Part shown: piece after piece, positions 1 through 9,085 of the stretch
How the letters are laid out: the number at the start of each line of letters is the position of its first letter
Numbering within the stretch: position 1 is the stretch's first letter
NCBI RefSeq assembly: GCF_924101635.2
Contig: NZ_CAKMAA020000028.1
Location: forward strand, 1-58,126
Length of the DNA stretch: 58,126 bases
Direction of reading: 5' to 3'
From: Candidatus Nitrotoga sp. HW29
Lineage (GTDB): Bacteria > Pseudomonadota > Gammaproteobacteria > Burkholderiales > Gallionellaceae
Translations under genes and position numbers: made by a program
The notes under the pieces: model-generated
Database searches by the model: none
Told to the model about the DNA's origin: nothing
The model's input: the letters and a program-made list of their open reading frames with translations, nothing else

Positions 1-1
1 A

Positions 2-339
2 GCTCGCCACCTAAATTCGCTTACAAAAGTTGCACTTCAGAGTTGAATCCGCCTTGCTATCAATGGCATTGGCCATACTAAAACCAAGACGATGTTACTC
101 CAGACTAACGAGATATGCGAGCGCTTCCACAAAACCATTTTGCAGGAATTTTACCAAGCCACATTCCGAAGAAACTTTATGCCGATGTGGAAACCTTACA
201 GAAAAATCTAGACGACTGGCTCAATTATTACAATAATGAAAGGACTCATCAGGACAAGGTTTATAAGGGCAGAACGCCGTTGGAAACGTTACTTAGTGGG
301 AAACCGGTTTGGTATGGAAAAAATCTAAACAAAAGTTAA
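2..339 (+). pseudogene. IS481-like transposase remnant (C-terminal part)
   Basis: Frame 2 reads the end of an integrase-core transposase (GIGHTKTK, then ICERFHKTILQEFYQ). A one-base shift near position 175 moves the reading into another frame that continues LYADVETLQKNLDDW, YYNNERTHQ and GRTPLETLL, the usual C-terminus of IS481-type transposases. There is also an in-frame TGA at 44-46. The 5' part lies outside the window. With a stop and a frameshift this copy is inactive. Confidence 0.75.
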
Positions 340-368
340 TCTGACAGACATCCTACAAATTCGGTAAC

Positions 369-389
369 TGTCAGATCTGAGCTAGTACA
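369..389. repeat. Probable terminal repeat of the IS481-like element
   Basis: The sequence TGTCAGATCTGAGCTAGTACA lies 30 bases past the transposase stop, where an IS481-type terminal inverted repeat is expected. Directly after it the sequence resumes as an interrupted integrase reading frame, so this is the likely IS/target junction. The opposite end is outside the window. Confidence 0.5.
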
Positions 390-403
390 CTGTTACCGGT
401 CTA

Positions 404-571
404 GATGTGACCTTGCACGGATTGCGCCGTAGCTTTGCTAGTTTGCGCGAATGGATAGAGATGCCAGCTGGTATTGGTGCACAGATACAAGGCCACAAAC
501 CCCAAGGAGTGCGTGAGCAATACTACATCCGCCGCCTGTTGGATCTATTGCGTATGTGCTCGTTCCAATAG
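404..571 (+). pseudogene. Tyrosine recombinase fragment, C-terminal catalytic part
   Basis: The open frame encodes DVTLHGLRRSFASL, then AQIQGHKPQGVREQYYIRR, and ends at TAG. It carries the second catalytic box of phage-type integrases (H-x-L-R), a QGHKP box, and a Tyr in YYIRR. The N-terminal part is missing: the frame runs back into the IS481-like end at about position 389. It is probably a relic of a former genomic island cut by the insertion sequence. Confidence 0.7.
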
Positions 572-707
572 AAATTGGATATTAGAGTAGGCGGGGATTG
601 AGTTATGCCAGTGCAAGCGAATTTGCGGGTAATGGCATGCTAAGCTTTAGCATTGCCTTCTCTTTGCGAAGGAGAAGCTGGAATCTCTCATAATCCGGCA
701 ATGCTAT

Positions 708-1268
708 TCAACGTTTAATGTGAGAAATTTTTGTACCCTCAATGCTTATGGCCGCCATAAATCCCTGCTGGTCAAATATGAAAGCATAGGCATCATCTTT
801 TAATGTTGTAGTGGACAAATTCTTAGCTGCCCCATCATTCATCACAACTACCGACGGCCCCACACCTACTTCCCATCCCTTCGATTTTTCGAGATAAGTT
901 ATAGCTTGATCATTCATAAGAAACAAAACATAACCATACGATTGTGCACCTGCCTGCAAACCCCACGATACTCCAACCGAGTTATAGTAACCTGCAACGG
1001 AGCCATTTTTCATTAAAACCCCTTCACCATAACTCCCTCCAAATATTAGTCCAGCTTTTATAATTTTGGGAAACACCAGCATCCCCTTGGCAATCTTTGA
1101 AAAATCTGCTGCGATAGGATTGGTCTTCATTAAATTTTGAAGCGCTAGATTCGCCTCCTGATCCAATTCAGCTGAGGTTTCAGCGGCATAACAATTAACT
1201 GTCGCTAATGAGAATATTGCAACAGTCATGAGTAAAAACTTGTGAAAAATGCGTTGAGTATTATTCAT
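708..1268 (-). CDS. SYLF (Ysc84-type) lipid-binding domain protein, exported
   Basis: A 186-residue protein with an N-terminal signal peptide (hydrophobic LLMTVAIFSLATV, likely cleavage after CYA near residue 28). The rest matches the bacterial SYLF/DUF500 fold: KGMLVFPKIIKAGLIFGGSYGEG, then SVGVSWGLQAGAQSYGYVLFLM. Eukaryotic relatives bind phosphoinositides; the role of periplasmic bacterial members is unclear. The start is supported by an AAGGGG ribosome site 8 to 9 bases upstream. It stands alone, with no obvious operon partner. Confidence 0.85.
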   Translation of the reverse strand: MNNTQRIFHKFLLMTVAIFSLATVNCYAAETSAELDQEANLALQNLMKTNPIAADFSKIAKGMLVFPKIIKAGLIFGGSYGEGVLMKNGSVAGYYNSVGVSWGLQAGAQSYGYVLFLMNDQAITYLEKSKGWEVGVGPSVVVMNDGAAKNLSTTTLKDDAYAFIFDQQGFMAAISIEGTKISHIKR

Positions 1269-1625
1269 AATTATTCCCCTTAAAAATTGGTTTTAATAAA
1301 AAGTCGTTTTCAATCCTATGAATCAGACTGAAATACTTGTTTGAACAGTATCTGAGTTTACCGAGTTACTCTGTGCGCTAACGCACGCGTCAGTCTGAAC
1401 CGTTTATTGGATGAGCTCTGCCCCTGAGCACTGGAGTGACCTCACAGAAAATATCTTTTTGGAAGGTGCTACAGTTTGAAGTTCTGCCGGAATAACGAGT
1501 GCTTGATCGCCAGTTTCATCGGATTAAATAGTTACAAATAGGGTGAGAGAGGGCTGTCGTAAGGCTGTTCTCTGCTCTGCCTATTGATTGAGAAATTCGA
1601 GTATTGTGCCTTCAGCTATCTCGAC
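1269..1625. other. Intergenic stretch, no gene seen
   Basis: There is no convincing reading frame here. The only structure I noted is a short inverted repeat, GTGCG-CTAA-CGCAC, at 1373-1386. The SYLF gene promoter should lie at its left end, but no clear -35/-10 pair can be assigned. Confidence 0.5.
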
Positions 1626-2111
1626 TCAATACCGTCCCTGCGTCTTATGAATATAATTGGTTAGCTCCTGGCTTTCTTGATTCATCCGCGACAGATTGGC
1701 GTGGGTGACTCTGAACAGCGCACGCATCACCTTGTAAACCAGGTGCGGATGGAGATCCAACAATGATTCAAAGGCATCCGGGGTAAGCGTATAGACCGTG
1801 GCATTATCGAGCGCACGCAATGTGGCCTTGCGCGGCACTCGGTCAACAAATGCGCGGGTACCGGCGCATTCGCCCTCTTTCATCGTGTAAACGAAGGTCT
1901 CCTTGCCCTCAGTGTCATGGCTGATAACGGCGAGCTTGCCGGAGGCGAGAATGAACAGGGTCTGATCGGCACCACCTTCGCTGACCAGCAGCTCGCCATC
2001 CTTCAAATGACGTACTCCCAGTATCTCCGCCAGAGTTCTGGCTTCGCTCTCATGAAGTTCTGCGCCCACCGTTGAGTTACGGACTAGTTTGTAGTCTGCG
2101 GTATTACCCAT
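1626..2111 (-). CDS. Cyclic-nucleotide-binding domain protein (Crp-like sensor without HTH)
   Basis: A 161-residue protein dominated by one cNMP-binding beta-roll: LKDGELLVSEGGADQTLFI, a GECAGTRAFVD phosphate-binding-cassette-like segment, and PRKATLRALDNATVYTL, followed by C-terminal helices. A Crp/Fnr DNA-binding helix-turn-helix is absent, so it is probably a stand-alone sensor that acts on a partner protein rather than a transcription factor. It is transcribed divergently from folD. The ligand cannot be told from sequence; the cassette lacks the classic RxAT arginine context, so cAMP binding is not assured. Confidence 0.75.
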   Translation of the reverse strand: MGNTADYKLVRNSTVGAELHESEARTLAEILGVRHLKDGELLVSEGGADQTLFILASGKLAVISHDTEGKETFVYTMKEGECAGTRAFVDRVPRKATLRALDNATVYTLTPDAFESLLDLHPHLVYKVMRALFRVTHANLSRMNQESQELTNYIHKTQGRY

Positions 2112-2406
2112 ATTAAAGCACCCTTTCTCTATCTACTGTTGAATCAGAAGTATAGCCACGTAATCATAATTGCTTAAGGTTGTATCTTAGCGCGATAACG
2201 AAAAATTGTCGCTGATGAGATCAAGATGTGGCCAACTGTACATCACGATATCAAAAACTTTATCGAATGGTTAGAGAAATATTAATTTATAACTCTACAT
2301 AACAATTATTTAGCTCGTCCTTATTTTTGATTCACTGAATGTTACAATTCGCCTCTCTGGCAATGCCCATAAAAAATTTGCTTCGTAGGGTTGGGCAAAA
2401 TTTAGG

Positions 2407-2431
2407 AGGTTTAATTCGTTGAATTAAACCT
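2407..2431. repeat. Perfect hairpin upstream of folD
   Basis: An 11-bp perfect inverted repeat, AGGTTTAATTC-gtt-GAATTAAACCT, sits about 80 bases before the folD start in the 398-bp divergent region. No T-tract follows it on the plus strand. It could be an operator or a leader stem-loop for folD. I see no other feature in 2112-2509. Confidence 0.45.
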
Positions 2432-2509
2432 ATTCAAAATCATGACCAAGGTTGCCAACTATCAAACGCATCAATCAAGACATTCATTTTAATTGCAAGG
2501 AATAAAAAA

Positions 2510-3361
2510 ATGACAGCTCGCATCATTGACGGCAAGGCCATCGCTCAGGAATTACGTGCTGAGTGGAAGGTGCGTGTGGATGCGCTAAAGGCGCGTGGTA
2601 TTACGCCGGGCTTGGCAGTCATCATCGTAGGCGAAGATCCCGCTTCAAAGGTGTATGTTGGCAACAAAATAAAAGCCTGTGCCGAAATTGGACTCTATTC
2701 CGAACATATCGCCCTGTCCGCCGACACGCAAGAAACAACACTGCTGGCGAAGATTGCTGAATTAAATGTTAACCCGGCGATACATGGTCTGTTGATACAG
2801 CTCCCCTTGCCCAATCATATCGACAGTCATAAGGTGCTGGAAGCCATCAACCCGAACAAGGACGTAGATGGATTCCATCCGATGAATATCGGTGCATTGG
2901 TTACCGGTACTGCCTTATTTCCGCCCTGTACACCATCTGGTACAATGAAATTGTTAGAAAAAATGGGTATCGAAATCGCAGGCAAGCACGCCGTGGTAGT
3001 TGGCCGTAGCAACATTGTAGGCAAGCCAATGGCACTTATGCTGTTGCACCAAAGTGCTACCGTCACTATTTGCACCTCCAAGACGGTGGATCTTGGCAAA
3101 TACACACGGGATGCTGACATTTTAGTGGTAGCTACTGGCAAGCCCCATATGATTACCGGCGATATGATCAAATCCGATGCCGTCGTGATTGATATCGGCA
3201 TTAACCGTCTATCCAACGGCAAACTAGTGGGTGACGTTGATTTTGAAAGTGCAGCAGAAGTGGCAGGGTATATCACCCCGGTGCCTGGCGGCGTTGGCCC
3301 AATGACCATTACTATGTTGATAGCAAATACGATACAAGCAGCAGAACGTGAAAAAAAGTAA
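2510..3361 (+). CDS. folD: Bifunctional methylenetetrahydrofolate dehydrogenase/cyclohydrolase FolD
   Basis: A 283-residue cytoplasmic enzyme that interconverts 5,10-methylene-THF, methenyl-THF and 10-formyl-THF using NADP, supplying one-carbon units for purines and formyl-Met-tRNA. It has the family signatures [21 protein letters not shown] (Tyr and Lys of the active site), the QLPLP box, DVDGFHP, and the Rossmann motif [14 protein letters not shown], ending with [11 protein letters not shown]. The length is typical. AAGGAATAAAAAA precedes the ATG. The FKBP gene follows after 63 bases on the same strand and may be cotranscribed. Confidence 0.97.
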   Translation: MTARIIDGKAIAQELRAEWKVRVDALKARGITPGLAVIIVGEDPASKVYVGNKIKACAEIGLYSEHIALSADTQETTLLAKIAELNVNPAIHGLLIQLPLPNHIDSHKVLEAINPNKDVDGFHPMNIGALVTGTALFPPCTPSGTMKLLEKMGIEIAGKHAVVVGRSNIVGKPMALMLLHQSATVTICTSKTVDLGKYTRDADILVVATGKPHMITGDMIKSDAVVIDIGINRLSNGKLVGDVDFESAAEVAGYITPVPGGVGPMTITMLIANTIQAAEREKK

Positions 3362-3424
3362 GAATAATCGTTATTTCAATACAAACGGAAATAGCTAACT
3401 CTAAATCAACTCACAAGGAAAAAA

Positions 3425-3781
3425 ATGACTACAACTACCACTCCATCCGGGCTGCAATATGAAGACATCACCGTTGGCAGCGGAGGTGCTGCTCAAGGCG
3501 GGCATACCGTTACCGTGCATTACACCGGCTGGCTTACAGATGGAACTGTATTCGACTCTAGCAAAGAGAGACACGAACCTTTTCAATTCACTCTTGGCGC
3601 AAGAGAAGTAATCGCTGGTTGGGATGAAGGTGTACAAGGCATGCAGGTTGGTGGCGTGCGCAAATTGACTATTCCGGCATCGCTTGGTTATGGCGCGCGC
3701 GGTGCGGGACGCGCCATTCCACCAAATGCGACACTAGTGTTTGAAGTGGAATTACTGGAAGCATTATATGCACGCGGATAA
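3425..3781 (+). CDS. FKBP-type peptidyl-prolyl cis-trans isomerase
   Basis: A single-domain 118-residue FKBP without a signal peptide, so cytoplasmic. It shows the full domain: [37 protein letters not shown], then [17 protein letters not shown] and [14 protein letters not shown]. The ligand-pocket residues Tyr, Phe, Asp, Trp and the late Tyr are present, so prolyl isomerase activity is expected. The start has an AAGGAA ribosome site. Confidence 0.95.
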   Translation: MTTTTTPSGLQYEDITVGSGGAAQGGHTVTVHYTGWLTDGTVFDSSKERHEPFQFTLGAREVIAGWDEGVQGMQVGGVRKLTIPASLGYGARGAGRAIPPNATLVFEVELLEALYARG

Positions 3782-3985
3782 ATCCGTTGAGCGCGAGATG
3801 CGCTGGTATTTAAATCGGAACTGTCAAGGGTTAGTAATATAGATGCAGCGTGGCAATTTTTCATCCTCAAAATTTAAAGATCACCCGTGTAAGTATGACA
3901 ATGTTTGCGCTAGTGTGCCAAATGATCTGGGAAATGTTACCAAGGTAGATATTTCTTAAGTTTAAAGAGCGGTGCGTTGTAAAAG

Positions 3986-4026
3986 GGTAATCTGATAAAA
4001 ATCAAGGCTTCCTTTGTCAGATTACC
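3986..4026 (+). promoter_or_regulatory. Stem-loop in the 5' region of the outer membrane protein gene
   Basis: GGTAATCTGA (3986-3995) pairs perfectly with TCAGATTACC (4017-4026), leaving a 21-base loop. It ends 27 bases before the start codon, just upstream of the ribosome site GAAAGGG. A leader stem of this kind may set mRNA stability or be a target for small-RNA control; neither can be proven from sequence. Confidence 0.4.
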
Positions 4027-4053
4027 GTTATTAACATAACGAAAGGGAAAATC

Positions 4054-4674
4054 ATGAAATTGAAAAAAGTAGCGTGTGCAGTTGCACTGCTGGGAGCAGG
4101 AAGCGCTTTCATTATGTCCTCAGCAGTAGCCGCACCCGGAACAGGCCTATCTCCTTATTACATCGGAGGCAGCGTCGGCCAGTCGAAATACAAAGACATT
4201 CCACAAGGTTTGAGAAATGTTGATGACAAGGATACCGGGTACAAGGTATACGGTGGCTATCAGATCAATCCAAACTGGGGAATAGAGGCCACCTATTTTG
4301 ATTTGGGCAAATTTACGGGTAGTGACACTGTATTTAATGGTAGCGCTGTTGTTCCTGTTAACGCATCTGCCAAAGTTCAAGCCTGGGGATTGGCAGGTGT
4401 TTTTACAGCACCCGTTAGTAATGGATTTTCTGTATTCGGCAAGCTTGGTCTGTCGAGGAATGAGCTAAAAACTAATGCTTCCGGTCTTGGTTTTAAAGCT
4501 CACCAAAAAGAATCCGGCACTGGCGCCAACTTCGGCTTCGGCGCGACATATAATTTCGTCCCGAATCTCGCTGTCCGTGCAGAATGGGAGCGCTTAAACA
4601 AAGTAGGTGATGATGCTACCACTGGTCAAACGGATATGGATTTCGTGTCGACTGGCATTACATTTAAATTTTAA
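4054..4674 (+). CDS. Outer membrane beta-barrel protein (OmpA-like barrel / OmpW-type porin family)
   Basis: A 206-residue protein with a signal peptide (MKLKKVACAVALLGAGSAF, likely cleavage after SSAVA). The mature part reads as an eight-strand barrel: PYYIGGSVGQSKY, GYKVYGGYQINPNWGIEATYFDLG, FSVFGKLGLSRNE, TGANFGFGATYNF, LAVRAEWERL, with the C-terminal aromatic TGITFKF typical of outer membrane insertion. There is no peptidoglycan-binding OmpA C-domain. A strong hairpin terminator follows, so it is a single-gene unit. Confidence 0.85.
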   Translation: MKLKKVACAVALLGAGSAFIMSSAVAAPGTGLSPYYIGGSVGQSKYKDIPQGLRNVDDKDTGYKVYGGYQINPNWGIEATYFDLGKFTGSDTVFNGSAVVPVNASAKVQAWGLAGVFTAPVSNGFSVFGKLGLSRNELKTNASGLGFKAHQKESGTGANFGFGATYNFVPNLAVRAEWERLNKVGDDATTGQTDMDFVSTGITFKF

Positions 4675-4693
4675 TGTTTTACATTCCCAACGC

Positions 4694-4730
4694 AAAACCG
4701 GGCAATTATTCAATTGTCCGGTTTTATTTT
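4694..4730 (+). terminator. Rho-independent terminator after the outer membrane protein gene
   Basis: AAAACCGGGCAATT pairs with AATTGTCCGGTTTT around a short ATTC loop (one G/T mismatch), and TATTTTGTTT follows. It begins about 20 bases after the stop codon. Confidence 0.85.
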
Positions 4731-4963
4731 GTTTAAACTCTCTATCGAAAGATTGCATTCTTGACACTAGTGAAATAGAGAATATTCCACTAGTCAAAAA
4801 TTATTTCGATTCGTTTTAACATACGGTTTCACGAGTTGTGGAGCGCTATCAGCTTGACTGGTTGATCGTCTGTGCCAAACGTGTCTAGTAATATGCATAT
4901 CATAGGGTAAATGCTGAATCGCAGAGGTGTGAACCGAGCTCATTTACGTTAGAATGCACGCAC

Positions 4964-5039
4964 GCCTCGGTAGCTCAGTGGATAGAGCGACCCCCTCCTA
5001 AGGGGTAGGTCGGACGTTCGATTCGTCTTCGGGGCACCA
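4964..5039 (+). tRNA. tRNA-Arg (anticodon CCT)
   Basis: A complete 76-base cloverleaf including encoded CCA. The acceptor stem GCCTCGG pairs with TCGGGGC (two wobble pairs). The D arm is GCTCAGTGGATAGAGC, the anticodon arm ACCCC-CTCCTAA-GGGGT gives anticodon CCT, and the T arm is GGACG-TTCGATT-CGTCT. Such tRNAs are common island targets, but no integrase lies next to it here. Confidence 0.95.
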
Positions 5040-5183
5040 ATGTTAATAGTGCTTCCAGCGATTCATCTGTTTCAGTTCACAGAATATTAATTTGATGTCG
5101 CCAGTATATCCCCGTATTGATTAAATGCCGTGTTCGTAAATCATGTTGGTAGCTCATCCGGTGAGTGATTCTGACGCGCATAC

Positions 5184-5363
5184 ATGTGTGTCACGATACA
5201 TGTGCATTGGGTTCATACAGTCGAGGCCGGAGTTAACGAATTACTGCTGTGTTGTAGGCACCTGATGCCCGATCAGCGTAAGCGTGTGGCGGTTGAATTG
5301 GAAGAACTGGCACGTGCTGGCCTGATTGTGTATATCGAGGGACGTTCTTCACATGTGGCGTGA
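5184..5363 (+). CDS. Small ORF of unknown function (59 aa), possibly a remnant
   Basis: ATG at 5184 opens a 59-codon frame. Its second half reads smoothly as protein (LMPDQRKRVAVELEELARAG, then LIVYIEGRSSHVA). The first 16 codons look less natural and no ribosome site is visible, so it may be the C-terminal piece of a lost gene. I do not recognise a family. Confidence 0.35.
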   Translation: MCVTIHVHWVHTVEAGVNELLLCCRHLMPDQRKRVAVELEELARAGLIVYIEGRSSHVA

Positions 5364-5380
5364 TGATGGATGTGTGCGGA

Positions 5381-5410
5381 AAAAAACGGCACGCCTACTG
5401 TTGCGTGCCG
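5381..5410 (-). terminator. Terminator of leuA
   Basis: On the minus strand CGGCACGC pairs with GCGTGCCG around an 8-base loop and is followed by a run of T (the A-tract at 5381-5386). It lies about 20 bases past the leuA stop codon. Confidence 0.85.
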
Positions 5411-5431
5411 CTCATGCTTGCAGCTAATTAA

Positions 5432-6967
5432 TTACACCTGTGGATGCGCACGCTCTGCTTCGTTATTTAATTTATTTAACGCATGCAGATAGGCCTTGGC
5501 GGAGGCTACCACGATATCAGTGTCTGCACCCTGACCATTAACGATGCGACCGCCCTTGGATAGTCGTACGGTCACTTCGCCCTGTGCATCTGTACCGCTG
5601 GTGATGTTGTTTACCGAATACAGTTGCAATTCGGTGCCACTTTGCACGATCTGTTCGATGGCTTTGAACGTCGCATCTACCGGCCCACCTCCCTGACCCT
5701 TGGCAGCCAACTCCTTTCCGCCCACATTCAATCGTACCTGTGCCACAGGCAAAAGACCTGTTTCCGAATGTGCGTTCAAGGATATCAAGCGATAATGTTC
5801 GCTAACGTGCGCTACCACGCTTTCACTGATTAAGGCTTGCAAGTCCTCATCAAAAATTTCACGCTTGCGGTCAGCCAGTTCTTTGAACCGCGCAAAGGCA
5901 TCGTTAACCATTTCCTCGTTCTCCAGCACGATGTCAAGTTCTTGCAAGCGAGTACGGAAAGCGTTGCGACCGGAAAGTTTTCCCAAGGTTAATTTGTTCA
6001 TGCTCCAACCGACATCTTCAGCACGCATAATTTCGTAAGTTTCGCGGTGTTTAAGCACGCCGTCCTGATGAATGCCGGATTCATGGGCAAAAGCATTTGC
6101 ACCTACAATCGCCTTGTTAGGCTGCACCGGATAACCGGTAATACTGGACACAAGTTTGGAAGTCGGCACGATCTGCGTGGTATCGATGCGTGAGTCGCAA
6201 CTGAATACATCGCGGCGTGTTTTAACCGCCATTACGATTTCTTCCAGACTGGCGTTTCCGGCACGCTCACCCAAACCATTGATGGTACATTCCACTTGAC
6301 GTGCACCGTTCATTACGGCAGCAAGAGAATTGGCTACTGCCATTCCCAGATCATTGTGGCAATGGGTGGACCACACTACTTTCCCGGAATTTGGCACGCG
6401 TTCGATCAGCTGCTTGATGCGCTCACCCCACAAAACGGGAATACTGTAACCAACTGTATCCGGCACGTTCAGAGTTTTCGCCCCAGCTTGAATCACTGCA
6501 TCAAAAATGCGGACGAGAAAATCCATTTCCGAGCGTACCGCATCCTCGGCAGAAAATTCGATATCATCGGTATATTCCGATGCGAGCTTCACCGCTTTTA
6601 CTGCCGCTTCCACCACTTGGTCGGGCTGCATACGCAACTTCATTTTCATGTGAATGGGTGAAGTCGCGATAAAAATGTGAATGCGCCCCGACTTGGCCGG
6701 TTTGATCGCTTCGCCGGCGGCGCGGACATCGTTTTCAGTGGCGCGTGCCAACGAGCAAACGGTAGAACTTTCGATGATTTGCGCAACACTGCGGACTGCA
6801 TTTGCATCCCCCGGACTGGCAGCAGCGAACCCTGCCTCGATAACATCAACGCCCAGCTTTTCCAATTGCCGTGCGATGCGGAGCTTTTCTTCCTTAGTCA
6901 TGGACGCGCCTGGGCTTTGTTCGCCATCGCGCAAGGTCGTATCAAATATTATTAATTTTTCTTTCAT
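5432..6967 (-). CDS. leuA: 2-isopropylmalate synthase LeuA
   Basis: It condenses acetyl-CoA with 2-oxoisovalerate, the first committed step of leucine synthesis. N-terminal TIM barrel: [17 protein letters not shown] holds the metal and substrate residues, followed by [18 protein letters not shown] and [13 protein letters not shown]. The C-terminal third ([23 protein letters not shown]) is the leucine-binding regulatory domain, so feedback inhibition is expected. An upstream in-frame ATG exists at 6979, but GGAG sits between the two and correctly spaces the ATG at 6967 ([11 protein letters not shown]), giving 511 residues. A leucine-rich leader peptide precedes it. Confidence 0.97.
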   Translation of the reverse strand: MKEKLIIFDTTLRDGEQSPGASMTKEEKLRIARQLEKLGVDVIEAGFAAASPGDANAVRSVAQIIESSTVCSLARATENDVRAAGEAIKPAKSGRIHIFIATSPIHMKMKLRMQPDQVVEAAVKAVKLASEYTDDIEFSAEDAVRSEMDFLVRIFDAVIQAGAKTLNVPDTVGYSIPVLWGERIKQLIERVPNSGKVVWSTHCHNDLGMAVANSLAAVMNGARQVECTINGLGERAGNASLEEIVMAVKTRRDVFSCDSRIDTTQIVPTSKLVSSITGYPVQPNKAIVGANAFAHESGIHQDGVLKHRETYEIMRAEDVGWSMNKLTLGKLSGRNAFRTRLQELDIVLENEEMVNDAFARFKELADRKREIFDEDLQALISESVVAHVSEHYRLISLNAHSETGLLPVAQVRLNVGGKELAAKGQGGGPVDATFKAIEQIVQSGTELQLYSVNNITSGTDAQGEVTVRLSKGGRIVNGQGADTDIVVASAKAYLHALNKLNNEAERAHPQV

Positions 6968-7060
6968 GCTGAACTCCATCGCAATTATTTAATTTGCATG
7001 ATCCATATCGAATAAAATTCGGCCGGATGTCATTTGCTTCAAAACCAGGGGGAGGTATAT

Positions 7061-7141
7061 TTAGCGCGCGACGCGCAGCAGCAGCGCTGCCAGGAGGCTG
7101 GATGTAGAGTGTAATTGCGAGATGTGGCGAGAGAAGTGCAT
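7061..7141 (-). CDS. Putative leucine leader peptide (attenuator) for leuA
   Basis: A 26-codon frame, MHFSRHISQLHSTSSLLAAL then LLRVAR, lies between a good promoter and leuA. It contains six leucines, five of them in a seven-codon window (CTC CTG GCA GCG CTG CTG CTG). Such clustering is the hallmark of leader peptides in which ribosome stalling at low charged tRNA-Leu relieves attenuation. The expected terminator/antiterminator pair between 6980 and 7060 is not obvious to me, so the mechanism is inferred from the peptide alone. Confidence 0.6.
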   Translation of the reverse strand: MHFSRHISQLHSTSSLLAALLLRVAR

Positions 7142-7147
7142 AGCTGG

Positions 7148-7176
7148 AATATAACGGCTTTTGTTTACTTACGCAA
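7148..7176 (-). promoter_or_regulatory. Sigma-70-type promoter for the leuA leader
   Basis: On the minus strand TTGCGT and TATATT are separated by exactly 17 bases, 7 bases ahead of the leader peptide ATG. The very short 5' leader makes the exact transcription start uncertain. Confidence 0.55.
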
Positions 7177-7221
7177 TATTGGTGCTTTGTCCTGTTGCAA
7201 GCGTGCAAATGGCACGCATCC

Positions 7222-7253
7222 AGAAAAAACGGGCTTCCCCAAGGGAAGCCCGT
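7222..7253 (-). terminator. Terminator of glnA
   Basis: ACGGGCTTCCC pairs perfectly with GGGAAGCCCGT around a 3-base loop. On the minus strand a TTTTTT run follows. It starts 18 bases past the glnA stop. Confidence 0.9.
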
Positions 7254-7271
7254 TGCACAGATATTAATCGG

Positions 7272-8693
7272 TTACAGACTGTAATACATGTCGTATTCCA
7301 CCGGGTGAGTTGTCATGCGATAGCGGGTCACTTCTTCCATTTTTAACTCAATGTAGGCATCAATGAAATCGTTAGAGAATACACCGCCGCGGGTTAGGAA
7401 CTCGCGATCCTTATCCAGGGCTTCCAGAGCTTGCTCGAGGCTGGAACATACGGTTGGGATTTTTGCATCCTCTTCTGGTGGCAAGTCATACAAATTTTTG
7501 TCAGCAGGATCGCCTGGGTGAATTTTATTTTGTACACCATCCAGGCCAGCCATCATCAAGGCGGTAAAAGCCAGATAAGAATTGGCAGTCGGATCGGGGA
7601 AGCGAACTTCAATGCGGCGTGCTTTATCACTTTGTACGAAGGGGATGCGGATTGAGGCAGAGCGGTTCCGCGCTGAGTAAGCCAGTTTTACAGGGGCTTC
7701 GAAACCGGGAACCAAACGCTTGTAGGAGTTAGTGCCGGGGTTGGTAATGGCGTTAAGTGCACGAGCATGCTTAATAATTCCCCCAATATAATACAGGGCG
7801 AATTCGGACAACCCGGCATAACCATTGCCTGCAAACAAGTTTTTACCGTCCTTCCAGATGGATTGATGGACATGCATGCCTGAGCCGTTATCACCGACAA
7901 TCGGCTTGGGCATGAAGGTCGCAGTTTTGCCATATTGATGTGCGACGTTATGCACTACATATTTAAGCTTCTGGGTTTGATCGGCGCGACGCACTAAACT
8001 GTCAAAGCGAGTGCCGATTTCACATTGTCCGGCGGTTGCCACTTCATGGTGATGCACTTCGACAGGAACGCCGATTTCTTCCAATATTAAGCACATTGCT
8101 GAGCGCATGTCTTGTAGTGAGTCGACTGGAGGTACCGGGAAGTAACCGCCTTTAACCGTGGGGCGATGGCCAGTGTTACCATGATCGAATTTTTCTGCCG
8201 AGGACCAAGCCGCTTCTTCGGAATTAACCTTACAGAAGCAGCCGGACATATCCACTTGCCAATTTACTGAATCAAAAATGAAAAATTCGGGTTCAGGGCC
8301 AAAGTAACAGATATCGCCTAAGCCGGTGGATTTCAAATAGGCTTCAGCGCGCTTGGCGATAGAGCGTGGATCGCGATCATAACCTTTGCCATCGGCAGGC
8401 TCCACGACGTCGCAACTCATCACCAATGTGGGTTCATCCATAAAAGGATCGAGAAAAGCAGAATCAGGATCGGCTATTAGCAGCATGTCGGATGCTTGTA
8501 TGCCTTTCCAGCCGGCGATGGAAGAGCCGTCAAAGGCGTGGCCGGATTCGAACCAATCATCACTATCTGACACCACATGTGCCGGGATAGTAACGTGCTG
8601 TTCTTTGCCACGGGTATCGGTGAAGCGTAGATCAACGAATTTAACTTCATTGTCTTTCAGTAACTTAAGAACATCAGCAACCGACTTTGACAT
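7272..8693 (-). CDS. glnA: Glutamine synthetase, type I (GlnA)
   Basis: ATP-dependent synthesis of glutamine from glutamate and ammonia, central to nitrogen assimilation. It has [10 protein letters not shown] near the N-terminus, [11 protein letters not shown] (metal ligands), [38 protein letters not shown], and the adenylylation-loop segment NLYDLPPEE, so control by GlnE adenylylation is expected. Length (473 aa) is normal for the 12-subunit enzyme. An ATG five codons upstream exists, but GGAGAG lies between and favours the start at 8693 ([12 protein letters not shown]). It is a single-gene unit with its own terminator. Confidence 0.97.
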   Translation of the reverse strand: MSKSVADVLKLLKDNEVKFVDLRFTDTRGKEQHVTIPAHVVSDSDDWFESGHAFDGSSIAGWKGIQASDMLLIADPDSAFLDPFMDEPTLVMSCDVVEPADGKGYDRDPRSIAKRAEAYLKSTGLGDICYFGPEPEFFIFDSVNWQVDMSGCFCKVNSEEAAWSSAEKFDHGNTGHRPTVKGGYFPVPPVDSLQDMRSAMCLILEEIGVPVEVHHHEVATAGQCEIGTRFDSLVRRADQTQKLKYVVHNVAHQYGKTATFMPKPIVGDNGSGMHVHQSIWKDGKNLFAGNGYAGLSEFALYYIGGIIKHARALNAITNPGTNSYKRLVPGFEAPVKLAYSARNRSASIRIPFVQSDKARRIEVRFPDPTANSYLAFTALMMAGLDGVQNKIHPGDPADKNLYDLPPEEDAKIPTVCSSLEQALEALDKDREFLTRGGVFSNDFIDAYIELKMEEVTRYRMTTHPVEYDMYYSL

Positions 8694-8880
8694 AATAATT
8701 CTCTCCATAAACGTTAAGGGCTAAACTAAAAAGTAAACTGGAAATTGGGCAAATTTAAACTTGGGAAGTAATCATAAAGCGTTCCACTTTATATCCCCGC
8801 GCTAAAACGAGTATTTTGCCATATTCGTAAGGATAAATGGATTTAATGTGCGCTCTTTTTCGGGGCATATGCGATGTACG

Positions 8881-8897
8881 TGCACTATTTTTGTGCT
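8881..8897 (-). promoter_or_regulatory. NtrC-like binding site upstream of glnA
   Basis: TGCACTATTTTTGTGCT matches the 17-bp dyad consensus of NtrC sites (TGCACCA-N3-TGGTGCA) at 13 of 14 half-site positions apart from small substitutions, and lies about 190 bases upstream of the glnA start. I could not find a convincing sigma-54 -24/-12 pair between it and the gene, which weakens the call. The rest of 8694-9032 shows nothing else I can name. Confidence 0.4.
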
Positions 8898-9032
8898 GGG
8901 CTGATGATGCAAATGGAAGAAACTACGGTAAATATATCACCGTCATGATTTTACCGAATTAGCCTTTGTAGCATTTTAATGCTGAAGTTATTCGCTTCAA
9001 GCTCATATCACCTTGGATAAGGTTCAGACTGG

Positions 9033-9059
9033 TTGATCTGCCAGACTCGCGGGTATAAT
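9033..9059 (+). promoter_or_regulatory. Probable promoter of ppa
   Basis: A perfect TATAAT at 9054-9059 lies 26 bases before the start codon. TTGATC at 9033-9038 is the best -35 candidate, though its 15-base spacing is short; a weaker -35 a few bases upstream is also possible. Confidence 0.55.
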
Positions 9060-9085
9060 GGACGTTTTTTAGCTAGGAAGAAATA

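Noticed and set aside
2827-3309. Open frame of 160 codons on the minus strand inside folD
   Set aside because: It lies wholly within an unmistakable folD on the other strand; the product has no family-like pattern.
4964-5363. tRNA-Arg as an island attachment site
   Set aside because: No integrase or repeat of the tRNA 3' end follows; leuA comes next with its own terminator.
6677-6992. Two plus-strand frames inside leuA
   Set aside because: They are antisense to conserved leuA motifs and have no ribosome site or family pattern.
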